DNA of 9,610 nucleotides, taken from the NCBI GenBank assembly GCA_946223375.1, contig CAMICU010000134.1, positions 1 through 9,610 on the forward strand. The letters run 5' to 3'. Made by a program: the position numbers and the translations under genes. Below the pieces are notes generated by a model that searched no databases, was not told where the DNA came from, and worked only from the letters and a program-made list of their open reading frames with translations. Shown here piece by piece: positions 1-6,930 of this stretch (position 1 is the first letter of the stretch; each line of letters opens with the position of its first letter). This DNA is from an uncultured Stenotrophomonas sp. (GTDB lineage Bacteria; Pseudomonadota; Gammaproteobacteria; Xanthomonadales; Xanthomonadaceae).

Positions 1-1994
1 TGACCGTCAACGATGTCGGTGTTGGCGGTGATCTGACCGCAGACGGCAACACCATCACCCAGACCGGCACGCTGGACGTAACGGGCAATGCCTCGCTGGA
101 TGCGAGTACTGGCGCACTGACCTTCAACGATACGAACGTCGGCGGTGATCTGAGCGCAAAGGGCAACACGATCACCCAGACCGGCACGCTGGATGTCACC
201 GGAGCGGCGACGTTGGTCGGTGCCGGTGCGGTGATCCTGACCGATGTCAGGGCCGATGTACTCGACGTGCGGGGTAATGGTCTGAACGTTGCCACGGCCC
301 ATATCCAGCGCGACGGTCGTCTCGATGCCGGGAGTGGCGCGCTGGTACTCGGCACGCTGCGGGCCGGGGGCGACCTGTCGGCCACGGGCGCTGCGATCAC
401 CCAGACCGGCGCGCTCGATATCGGTGGCAACAGCCAACTGCACAGCAGCGGTGACATCGTGCTGGACCAGGCCGGTAATCGCTTCGGCGGTAGCGTGGCG
501 ATGCAGGGCGGCGATGTGGTCATCGCCGCACGCGGCGATCTGCAGCTGGGCGGGCTTGATGTCGCCTCGCTGCGGGCGGACACCGATGGCGCACTGCGGG
601 TGGGTGATGCCGCGGTTGCCGGTGATGCGCGGCTTGCGGGGCATGGCGTGGCGATCGGCGAGCTGGTGGTGGGCGGCGGCCTGGATGTCGCCAGCAGCGC
701 CGACATCGGCCAGTACGGCGCCGTGCAGGTGCAGGGCGACAGCCGGTTCAGCGGCAGCGGTCGCCTCGCGCTGGACCATGCGGACAATGATTTCCGCGGC
801 AGCGTGAGCGCACACGGCGACGGCGTGCATCTGGTCGATGCGAATGACCTGCGGCTTGCCGCGTTGTCCAATGGCGGCGGGTCGGGTGACATCATCGTGC
901 AGACCGGCGGCACGCTGTCGCTGCCGGACCACGCGATCAATACCGGCAACGGTGCATTGAACCTGCAGGCCGGCGCCGGAGCACTGACGGTCAACCGGGC
1001 ATTGAGCGGTGGCGACATCACCCTGGGCGCGGCCGCCGGGCTGGACCTTGCCGCGGATGTCACCGCCGGTGGCGCGCTTGAGCTGCGTGCCGGTGCCGGC
1101 ATCCAGCAGAGCGGGGGACGTGTATCGGCCGCGTCGCTGGGCGGCCGGGCTGGCGGGGCGGTGACGCTCAGCGGGGACAACCGCATCGCATCGCTCGGCG
1201 ACTTCCAGGCCGGCAGCATCGCCCTGGCCAACGGTGCCAGCCTGACCGTGACCGGCAATGTGCAGGCCGGCAGCAGGGCGCTGCTGGATGTACGTGCCGG
1301 CGATCTGCGTGTGGATGGCACGGTAACCGCCGATGCGGTGCGCCTGCAGTCGGCCGGTACGATCGAACAGGGCAGCGCCGGCAGCATTGTCACCGGCCAG
1401 CTCAGCGGCCGTTCCGGCGGCGCGACCCGGCTGGGCACCCGCACGGATTTCGCCGCCAACCGCATCGGTCTGCTGGGGGATTTCGTGGCCGGTGACGGCT
1501 TCAGCCTGACCAACGCCACCACCCTGCTGCTGGGCTCGCTCAATGGCAGCGGCTACAGCGTCGATGCCGGGCAGGGCGCCTTCTTCCTGAAGGTCGATGG
1601 CGGTGACCTGCTGCAGCAGGGCACCACCCCGGTCCGTGCCGGGGACGCGCATTGGTGGTCGAGCGGGCATATCGGCACCTTCCGCGACCCGATCTACCTG
1701 GTCACCAGCCAGCCGGGCACCGTGGTGGATTACATCGGCAAGCCGCCGGCCTACTTCAACGCGCTGCTGCCCGACGGCACGCCGGTGATGATCAATGGCT
1801 CGATCAACCTGCCGGTGGTGGCAGTCGGCAGCCGCGCGCAGAGCGGTTCGATGCGGCGCATGGCCTATGTCGACATGGGCGCGCTGGATGCCGAGTACCG
1901 TGCCTTCGGCATCGTCAAGCCGGGCATCCGCCTGCCCGCCGACCAGCTGGCCGTCTGCGACAGGGATGACCCCGACGCGGACTGCGCGCAATGA
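1..1994 (+). CDS. Filamentous-hemagglutinin-like adhesin, C-terminal part (5' end outside window)
   Basis: The frame is open from the left edge (first full codon at 3) to the TGA at 1992-1994, giving about 663 visible residues with no start. The protein is rich in Gly, Ala, Asp, Val and Leu and built of short degenerate repeats such as GGDLSAKGNTITQTG and LDQAGNRFGGSV, which recurs as LDHADNDFRGSV. This is the pattern of a right-handed beta-helix stalk in TpsA/FHA-type exoproteins. The last 130 residues or so change character (WWSSGHIGTFRDPIYLV, then GIRLPADQ) and look like a separate C-terminal module. No beta-barrel autotransporter domain is present, so secretion by a TpsB-type partner is likely; that partner and the signal peptide are not visible. 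The only two cysteines seen are at codons 1956 and 1983, just before the stop. tssA follows after 34 bases with no terminator between. The family call is firm; the receptor or target is unknown. Confidence 0.85.
   Translation, partial: TVNDVGVGGDLTADGNTITQTGTLDVTGNASLDASTGALTFNDTNVGGDLSAKGNTITQTGTLDVTGAATLVGAGAVILTDVRADVLDVRGNGLNVATAHIQRDGRLDAGSGALVLGTLRAGGDLSATGAAITQTGALDIGGNSQLHSSGDIVLDQAGNRFGGSVAMQGGDVVIAARGDLQLGGLDVASLRADTDGALRVGDAAVAGDARLAGHGVAIGELVVGGGLDVASSADIGQYGAVQVQGDSRFSGSGRLALDHADNDFRGSVSAHGDGVHLVDANDLRLAALSNGGGSGDIIVQTGGTLSLPDHAINTGNGALNLQAGAGALTVNRALSGGDITLGAAAGLDLAADVTAGGALELRAGAGIQQSGGRVSAASLGGRAGGAVTLSGDNRIASLGDFQAGSIALANGASLTVTGNVQAGSRALLDVRAGDLRVDGTVTADAVRLQSAGTIEQGSAGSIVTGQLSGRSGGATRLGTRTDFAANRIGLLGDFVAGDGFSLTNATTLLLGSLNGSGYSVDAGQGAFFLKVDGGDLLQQGTTPVRAGDAHWWSSGHIGTFRDPIYLVTSQPGTVVDYIGKPPAYFNALLPDGTPVMINGSINLPVVAVGSRAQSGSMRRMAYVDMGALDAEYRAFGIVKPGIRLPADQLAVCDRDDPDADCAQ
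3..236 (+). repeat. Two tandem 117-bp (39-codon) repeats in the adhesin
   Basis: Bases 3-119 and 120-236 align at an offset of 117. The best part is a 21-residue core at 24-86 and 141-203, with 19 of 21 residues identical (GGDLTADGNTITQTG against GGDLSAKGNTITQTG). A more diverged third copy of the core is at 366-428 (GGDLSATGAAITQTG). The array probably continues to the left of the window. Such repeats can expand or contract by recombination. Confidence 0.8.
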
Positions 1995-2014
1995 ACCAGC
2001 GCGCACGCACATAC

Positions 2015-2019
2015 AGGAG
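2015..2019 (+). promoter_or_regulatory. Ribosome binding site of tssA
   Basis: AGGAG lies nine bases before the ATG at 2029. It fixes the start of tssA well inside a longer open frame that begins within the adhesin gene. A TTG directly before the ATG (2026-2028) is a less likely alternative. Confidence 0.65.
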
Positions 2020-2028
2020 CGCACCTTG

Positions 2029-3069
2029 ATGAACGAACTCGATGACCTGCCGGCCCTGTGGGCCGATCTCTCCGGGCAGACGCCCTGTGGGGAGGACCTG
2101 GAGTACGACGCCGATTTCATGGCGCTGGAGCGGGTCGCGACCGGCAGCGGCGAGCGCGCGGTGGGGGACAGCGTGATCGCCGCCGAGCCGCCGGACTGGG
2201 AACGGGTGGGAGAGCAGGCGCTGGCGCTGGCCCGGCGTACCCGCGACCTGCGGGTGGGCATGCACTTGACCCGCGCGTGGACCGGCCAGCGAGGCCTCGC
2301 CGGCTGGGCGGACGGCCTGGCGCTGCTGCGCGGCCTGCTTGAACAGCAATGGGAAGGCGTGCATCCGCAGCTGGATGCGGAGGACGACGACGATCCGACC
2401 GCGCGGGTGAACGCCTTGATCGGCCTGTCCGACCCGCAGGATGCGCTGGCCCTGCTGCGGTCCACGCCTTTCGTGCAGTCGCCGCGGCTGGGCCGTTTCA
2501 GCCTGCGCGACCTGCGTATCGCCGAGGGCAGCCTGCAGGCCGGCAACGACAGTACCAGCACGGGTCCGTCGCTGCTGGAGATTGAAGCCTGTTGCCGGGA
2601 CTGCGATCCGCAGGCATTGGCCGCGACCGCGCAGCAGCTGCGCCGTGCGCTGGACGATACCCATGCGGTGGACGCGCTGCTGTCGGAGCGGCTGGGGTCG
2701 TTCGCTCCCGACCTGAAGGTGCTGCTGCGCGATCTGGCTGAACTGGACCGCTTCGTGCAGGCGCAGGTCGCGCTGCGCGACGGCGGCGCCGGCGCCGGCG
2801 AGGCGGCGGACGCGGTGGCCGGGCCGGCAGGCAGCGGCGCTTCGCCGGTACAGGTGGCCGGGCAGATCAATGGCCCGGAGGACGTGCGTCGTCGTCTGGA
2901 TGAGATCTGCGAGTTCTATGCACGCAACGAGCCGTCCAGCCCGGTGCCGTTGTTGCTGCGGCGTGCGCGCCGCCTGGTGGGCTGCGACTTCATGGCGCTG
3001 CTGAAGGATCTGACGCCCGGCGGGCTGGACGAGCTGGAGCGCGTGGTGGGGCGTCCGGACAGCGACTGA
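2029..3069 (+). CDS. tssA: Type VI secretion system assembly protein TssA (short, TssA1-like)
   Basis: The product is 346 residues, close to the usual size of TssA1-type proteins. TssA is a cytoplasmic ring protein that helps build the baseplate and/or contractile sheath of the type VI secretion system. The N-terminal ImpA_N domain shows its hallmark elements: PCGEDLEYD near residue 19, RDLRVGMHLTRAW near 72, W108 with VHP at 111-113, and the acidic DDDDPTARVNAL at 119-130. An Ala/Gly-rich linker at about 250-277 leads to a C-terminal domain (278-346) with EFYARNEPSSPVPLLLRRA, as in other short TssA proteins. The start was chosen for the AGGAG at 2015-2019 and because the ImpA_N homology begins there; the open frame upstream overlaps the adhesin. 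No other T6SS gene is in the window, so the rest of the cluster must lie to the left or elsewhere. A terminator follows at 3231. Confidence 0.92.
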   Translation: MNELDDLPALWADLSGQTPCGEDLEYDADFMALERVATGSGERAVGDSVIAAEPPDWERVGEQALALARRTRDLRVGMHLTRAWTGQRGLAGWADGLALLRGLLEQQWEGVHPQLDAEDDDDPTARVNALIGLSDPQDALALLRSTPFVQSPRLGRFSLRDLRIAEGSLQAGNDSTSTGPSLLEIEACCRDCDPQALAATAQQLRRALDDTHAVDALLSERLGSFAPDLKVLLRDLAELDRFVQAQVALRDGGAGAGEAADAVAGPAGSGASPVQVAGQINGPEDVRRRLDEICEFYARNEPSSPVPLLLRRARRLVGCDFMALLKDLTPGGLDELERVVGRPDSD

Positions 3070-3230
3070 GCGGCCGCACGACCGGCCGCCGGTGGCTGCG
3101 GCCGGGACGCCATGGGCGTCACCCGGTCGTTTCCGCCGGCCCGTCGGGCCAACCGGCACTGCGCGGGCAGGCGGTCCATGCCCGGCACGGCCCCGCCTGC
3201 CGGCCCAGCGGCCGCCCACGGACTGGACGA

Positions 3231-3254
3231 GGCGGCCCTTGGGCCGCCTTTTTT
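3231..3254 (+). terminator. Intrinsic terminator after tssA
   Basis: GGCGGCCC and GGGCCGCC form a perfect stem (3231-3248) around a minimal loop, followed at once by six T (3249-3254). This is a textbook Rho-independent terminator. It ends the adhesin-tssA transcript and separates it from the operon starting at 3378. Confidence 0.88.
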
Positions 3255-3367
3255 CCGCCGTTCACTCTGCTTCCAGCGCCCGGCACGTTATCGTTGCGCG
3301 GGGCCGGCAACAGCCCCTTGGAGAATTACACCGGGGCGGCCCCGCGGGGCGCCGGAATCAAGTGCGT

Positions 3368-3372
3368 GGAGG
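3368..3372 (+). promoter_or_regulatory. Ribosome binding site of the DUF4105 gene
   Basis: GGAGG lies five bases before the GTG at 3378 and is the best Shine-Dalgarno match in the region. It favours this GTG over the upstream in-frame TTG at 3294, which has no such site, and over the in-frame ATG at 3414, which has only a weak one. Confidence 0.55.
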
Positions 3373-3377
3373 TTGAT

Positions 3378-4427
3378 GTGTCGAAAGTCGCGGTGCCGGG
3401 CCTGCGGGGCGTGATGCGTGTCATCGGGTGCAGCCTGCTGGCCCTGGCGTGCCTGCTGGTGGGGGCCTGGGGGGCGTTGGCGTTGTGGTTCCAGTTCCCC
3501 GGCAACGGGGTCGCGCGGGTGGTGGCGATCCTGGTCTGGTGCATTCCGGTGGTGTGGGCGCTGCGCGCCAGTTTCGGGCCGAAGCGGCGCTGGCATTCGC
3601 TGGCGGTGTTCGCCGGGGTGTTCGCACTGATGCTGGTGTGGTGGGCCACGATCACCCCGCAGCAGGACCGCCAGTGGGCCGACGATGTCGCCCAGCCGCT
3701 GCGGGCCCGCATCGAGGGCAACCGCCTGCTGGTGGACAACGTGCGCGACTTCAACTGGCGTACCGACCAGGACTACGACGTGCGCTGGGAGCGGCGCGAG
3801 TACGATCTTTCGCAGGTGCAGTCGGTGGACATGGTGCTGTCGTACTGGATGGGGCCGGCGATCGCCCATACGCTGGTGTCGTTCGGTTTCGCCGATGGCC
3901 GGCAGCTGGTGTTCTCGCTGGAGATCCGCAAGGAACAGGGCGAGTCGTTCTCCGCATTGGGCGGCTTCTTCCGCAAGTTCGAGGCGGTGCTGGTGGCCTC
4001 GGACGAGCGCGACATCGTGCGGGTGCGCAGCAACGTGCGCGGCGAGGATGTCTACCTGTACCGGTTGCATGGGCTGAGCCCGGACGACATGCGCGCATTG
4101 CTGGCGTTCTACGTGGAGCGTGCGCAGCAGCTGGAGCACACGCCGCGTTTCTACAACACGCTGACCAGCAACTGCACCACCGTGGTGTTCGCGCTGATGC
4201 GGCGCATCGTGCCGGTGCTGCCGCTGGATTACCGGCTGCTGCTGTCCGGCTACCTGGCCGAGTACGCGGCCGACGTGGGTGGGCTGACCCCGGGCGTGCC
4301 CTACGCGCAGCTGCACCGGCTCGGCCGGATCACCGAGCGGGCCCGTTCGGCCGGTGATGCCGCCGATTTCTCGACCCGTATCCGCCAGGGTGTGCCTGGC
4401 ATCCCCTCGCAAGGACACGTCCCATGA
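3378..4427 (+). CDS. Membrane-anchored DUF4105 (Lnb N-terminal-like) protein
   Basis: From the GTG the product is 349 residues. Three hydrophobic helices lie at about 15-37, 45-62 and 73-91; the rest (94-349) should be a periplasmic domain. That domain fits the DUF4105 / Lnb N-terminal family: AHTLVSFGFADG near 163, FSLEIRKEQGESFSALGGFF near 179, DERDIVRVRSN near 209, then FYNTLTSNCTT near 258. By analogy with papain/NlpC-P60-like folds, H164 and C266 are the likely catalytic pair; this is inferred, not shown. Some family members are linked to lipoprotein N-acylation, but that role is not established for this one. The stop overlaps the start of the next gene as ATGA, so translation is probably coupled and the two products related in job. 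An ATG at 3414 would give a protein 12 residues shorter with the same domains. Confidence 0.82.
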   Translation: MSKVAVPGLRGVMRVIGCSLLALACLLVGAWGALALWFQFPGNGVARVVAILVWCIPVVWALRASFGPKRRWHSLAVFAGVFALMLVWWATITPQQDRQWADDVAQPLRARIEGNRLLVDNVRDFNWRTDQDYDVRWERREYDLSQVQSVDMVLSYWMGPAIAHTLVSFGFADGRQLVFSLEIRKEQGESFSALGGFFRKFEAVLVASDERDIVRVRSNVRGEDVYLYRLHGLSPDDMRALLAFYVERAQQLEHTPRFYNTLTSNCTTVVFALMRRIVPVLPLDYRLLLSGYLAEYAADVGGLTPGVPYAQLHRLGRITERARSAGDAADFSTRIRQGVPGIPSQGHVP

Positions 4428-6388
4428 GTGCACCCCCGCCGGCATGGATGCGCCGGATGCTGCCGCTGTTCGCGGTGATGGCGCTGCTGCTGTCCAGCGG
4501 CTGCGCGATGGTGAAGATGAAGTCGGTCACCACGACCGACCATGTGATGCTCAAGCGCGGAGACATCCTCAACAACGGCAAGTTGAGTGCGTTGTCGCAG
4601 GAAGCGCTGTCGGTCATCGGCTTGACCGCCGGTGCCTGTGACAAGGACCTGACGGCCTGCCGGCAGACGGTCGCCAGCGTCGAGGGCCTGCAGACCGAGC
4701 AGCGGCTGTCGACGCTGGCCGAGCTGTGGATGCAGGAGGCATTGGCGCTGACCCCGAAGAAGATCGGCGAGAACAGCGAGCTGCCGCAGCCGGCCCTGGA
4801 CGCGTGGCTGGAGACGGCGCGCTATTCCTACGCGTATCTGTTCTTCAGTGGTCGTACCCCGGCGCAGCGTGCGCTGGAGGACCGGCTCACCCAGGTGCGT
4901 GATTACTACAACTACGCTGCGGAGCAGGCCTCCTCGGTGGTGTTCCAGCGCACCCGTGCGCGCGCCATGGAGGGCGAGGACATCCTGCGCCCGGTGCAGC
5001 TCGACCGCTGGACCCTGCGCACCGATTTCGAGCGGTTGCCGCTGGGCAGCATCCCGCGCCAGCTGGTGTCGGCCTCGTCGGTGAGCTTCGCCGGCCTGCG
5101 CAGTTCCTACCGGCGTGACGGCTTCGGCGCGGAGCTGGTGGTGGTGATGGAGAAATCCGCGTTGGCGGTGCCGGTGGACGGCCCCGGCGATGACGGCCCC
5201 ACGCTGCCGGTGTTCAGCGAGATGCCGGCGATCAATGCCACTACGCTGCTGCACTTCTCCGGCGACACGCTGGAGGAGGTGCTGGCCACGCGCGATGTGC
5301 GCCTGGAAGCCTATTCGCCGGATGCCACCAGCAGCATCATGCTGCGCGGCCAGGAAGTGCCGCTGGCGGCCAATTTCACCGCGGCCTACGGGGTATGGCT
5401 GGCGCAGTCGGGCTTTGCCGGTGAGTCGCTGCGGACCCTGTTCGGGCGTGGCGAGGGCATCCGCGAGCCGCACATCTACCTGATGCAGCCCTACGATCCG
5501 AACCGCCGCATCATCTTCATGTTGCATGGCCTGGCCAGCAGCCCGGAGGCGTGGGTGAACCTGGCCAACGAGATCATGGGCGACCCGGAGATGCGCCGGC
5601 ACTACCAGGTGTGGTCGGTGTACTACCCGACCAATGCGCCGATCGCCTTGAACCGCTACACGGTGAGCAATGCCTTCAACGGCACGCTGCGCCACTTCGA
5701 TCCGCAGGGCACCGCGCCGGCCTCGAAGGACATGGTGTTCATCGGCCACAGCATGGGCGGGGTGATCGCGCGGTTGATGCTCAGCAGTTCCGGTGACGTG
5801 CTGTGGAACGATGCGGTGGAGCGCTACAACCTGCAGGGCGACCGGCTCAAGCGGGTGCAGACCCGGCTCGGGCCGCTGCTGCATTTCACCCCGCAGCCGA
5901 ACGTGGAACGGGCGATCTTCATCGCCTCGCCGCACAAGGGGACCGACGCTGCCGGCAACCGGCTGGGGCGGATGATCGGCAAGCTGGTGCGGCTGCCGCT
6001 GACCATTCTCGGCAAGTTCGCCGATGTGTTCCTGGACCTGCAGCCGCAGGACCAGGCCGGTGGCAAGCCGAAGGAACCGCGGATCAGCACCAGCATCGAC
6101 AACCTCAAGGCCACCGACCCGTTCATCGAGGTCTCGTCCACGCTGCCGATCGCGCCGGGCCTGAAGTACCACTCGATCATCGCCCAGCGCAAGGCGGACG
6201 TGCCGCTGGCGCAGTCCGACGACGGGCTGGTGCCGTACTGGAGCTCACATCTGGACGGCGCGCTGTCGGAGAAGGTGGTGCTGTCCGGGCACAGCGTGCA
6301 GGAAACCCCGGAGGCGGTGCTGGAAGTGCGGCGCATCCTGCGCGAGGACCTGAAGGAAACCGGCGCCAGCGCCGCCGGACATCCTTGA
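4424..6388 (+). CDS. Alpha/beta-hydrolase-fold lipoprotein (putative lipase/esterase)
   Basis: The product is 654 residues. The N-terminus has a signal sequence with Arg residues, a hydrophobic stretch and the box LSSGC, so C27 should be lipidated; Ala at +2 favours the outer membrane. Residues 28 to about 350 form a large region of unknown function, helical at first (many Ala/Leu/Gln; YYNYAAEQASSVV) and then mixed. The alpha/beta-hydrolase domain follows: HGLASSPEAW (H368, G369) for the oxyanion hole, GHSMGG with nucleophile S443, SDDGLVPYWSS with acid D599 or D600, and SGHSVQETPEA with H623. All triad elements are present in the right order. Substrate is unknown; acyl esters such as phospholipids are plausible for this fold. 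AAGGA at 4410-4414 lies nine bases before the ATG, and the gene overlaps the DUF4105 gene by four bases. The lipobox and coupling to a membrane protein argue against a secreted T6SS lipase effector. Confidence 0.88.
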   Translation: MSAPPPAWMRRMLPLFAVMALLLSSGCAMVKMKSVTTTDHVMLKRGDILNNGKLSALSQEALSVIGLTAGACDKDLTACRQTVASVEGLQTEQRLSTLAELWMQEALALTPKKIGENSELPQPALDAWLETARYSYAYLFFSGRTPAQRALEDRLTQVRDYYNYAAEQASSVVFQRTRARAMEGEDILRPVQLDRWTLRTDFERLPLGSIPRQLVSASSVSFAGLRSSYRRDGFGAELVVVMEKSALAVPVDGPGDDGPTLPVFSEMPAINATTLLHFSGDTLEEVLATRDVRLEAYSPDATSSIMLRGQEVPLAANFTAAYGVWLAQSGFAGESLRTLFGRGEGIREPHIYLMQPYDPNRRIIFMLHGLASSPEAWVNLANEIMGDPEMRRHYQVWSVYYPTNAPIALNRYTVSNAFNGTLRHFDPQGTAPASKDMVFIGHSMGGVIARLMLSSSGDVLWNDAVERYNLQGDRLKRVQTRLGPLLHFTPQPNVERAIFIASPHKGTDAAGNRLGRMIGKLVRLPLTILGKFADVFLDLQPQDQAGGKPKEPRISTSIDNLKATDPFIEVSSTLPIAPGLKYHSIIAQRKADVPLAQSDDGLVPYWSSHLDGALSEKVVLSGHSVQETPEAVLEVRRILREDLKETGASAAGHP

Positions 6389-6400
6389 TGGGCTGCCGGT

Positions 6401-6419
6401 GCGGGCCATCCTGGCCCGC
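6401..6419. other. Stem-loop between convergent genes
   Basis: GCGGGCCA and TGGCCCGC form a perfect 8-bp stem around a 3-base loop, in the 54-base gap between the convergent lipoprotein and Roadblock-like genes. It has no T-run on either strand, so it is at best a weak or factor-assisted bidirectional terminator. Confidence 0.55.
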
Positions 6420-6442
6420 GCTGGCATGGCCGGTTGCGTGGC

Positions 6443-6850
6443 TCAGATCTGCGCTTCGATCGACGGCATGGCCAGGCGCGAGCGGGTCAGCGCCATGCCC
6501 AGGTTGGCGGTGCGGCGGCAGACGAACACCATCACGTAGTCCGGGTAGCGCTTGCCGCGCATGAAGATGTGGATCAGGTTCTCGCTGTTGACGATGATTT
6601 CCTGGAAGTAATGCGCGCCTTCCTGCTCCTGCAGGCCGCGCGCACGGCGGAACATCTGCTCGATGCTGCGGATGTTCGGGCCCTGGTACAGATCGGCGGT
6701 GGCCGCGGCCACCAGGTCCAGCACTTCGCGCGGGTGCGAATCCACTGTCTTGACCGAGAGCAGCATGCCGGAGCTGATGTCGACATAGCCGGCGGCCACG
6801 CATTCGGGGATGGAGGCGACGGATTGCTGCAGGGTGCTGTCGAGGGACAT
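6443..6850 (-). CDS. Small Roadblock/LC7-like domain protein
   Basis: The product is 135 residues, cytoplasmic, with no signal peptide or membrane segment. The predicted order of elements is helix (3-13), strand (AAGYVDISSG, 19-28), strand (MLLSVKTV), long helix (41-54), a loop or helical insert (57-78), three strands (FQEIIVNSENLIHIFMR and DYVMVFVCRR) and a C-terminal helix (116-127). That is the alpha-beta-beta-alpha-beta-beta-beta-alpha layout of Roadblock/LC7 (profilin-like) domains, and the DISSG turn fits too. Such proteins usually dimerise and regulate or scaffold NTPases, as MglB does for the GTPase MglA. Here the nearest NTPase is the ABC-phosphatase fusion upstream on the same strand. 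The start is supported by AAGGAA (minus strand, 6859-6864), eight bases from the ATG. The gene is a clear reading frame; the fold is inferred from sequence pattern only. Confidence 0.72.
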   Translation of the reverse strand: MSLDSTLQQSVASIPECVAAGYVDISSGMLLSVKTVDSHPREVLDLVAAATADLYQGPNIRSIEQMFRRARGLQEQEGAHYFQEIIVNSENLIHIFMRGKRYPDYVMVFVCRRTANLGMALTRSRLAMPSIEAQI

Positions 6851-6873
6851 CGGGGGAGTTCCTTGGGGGAGGG

Positions 6874-6914
6874 AAAAAGAACCGCCGCGCAGGCCCGCAC
6901 GACGGGCCCGCGGC
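6874..6914 (-). terminator. Intrinsic terminator/attenuator between ABC-phosphatase and Roadblock-like genes
   Basis: Read on the minus strand, GCCGCGGGCCCG (6914-6903), loop TCGTG, then CGGGCC-TG-CGCGGC form a 12-bp stem with a 2-base bulge, followed by GG and TTCTTTTT (6881-6874). It starts 17 bases after the stop of the ABC-phosphatase gene and ends 24 bases before the ATG of the next gene. It can end the upstream transcript or act as an attenuator setting lower expression of the Roadblock-like gene. Confidence 0.75.
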
Positions 6915-6930
6915 AGGCGTGGAAATCAGG

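Larger units (their letters stand above)
3070..3377. other. Intergenic region between tssA and the DUF4105 gene
   Basis: This 308-base, very GC-rich gap holds no convincing gene. It has a 7-bp stem-loop directly after the tssA stop (3070-3089), a 9-bp inverted repeat (GGCAGGCGG at 3166-3174 with CCGCCTGCC at 3193-3201), the intrinsic terminator at 3231-3254 and a perfect 12-base palindrome GCCCCGCGGGGC at 3339-3350. A promoter for the downstream operon should lie at 3255-3370, but only weak boxes are visible (TTCACT at 3261, CGTTAT at 3286, spacing 19), so no promoter is called. Confidence 0.6.

Noticed and set aside
1795..2028. In-frame upstream extension of tssA overlapping the adhesin gene
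   Set aside because: The extension is Arg/Ser/Trp-rich shadow translation of the adhesin; ImpA_N homology begins at the ATG at 2029, which has an AGGAG before it.
1915..3219. Long minus-strand open frame opposite tssA
   Set aside because: Arg/Gln/His-rich composition without motifs; a high-GC antisense shadow of a gene with clear family motifs.
3294..3377. TTG at 3294 as start of the DUF4105 protein
   Set aside because: No Shine-Dalgarno before it and no family-like or hydrophobic sequence in the added 28 residues; GGAGG before the GTG at 3378 is better.
3288..6172. Long minus-strand open frames opposite the DUF4105 and lipoprotein genes
   Set aside because: Low-complexity His/Arg/Gln-rich products with no recognisable domains, typical of antisense frames in GC-rich genes; the plus strand carries a full catalytic triad and family motifs.
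4424..6388. T6SS lipase effector (Tle) for the hydrolase near tssA
   Set aside because: It has a lipoprotein signal and is coupled to a membrane protein gene; a terminator separates it from tssA, and no immunity gene, VgrG or PAAR is seen.
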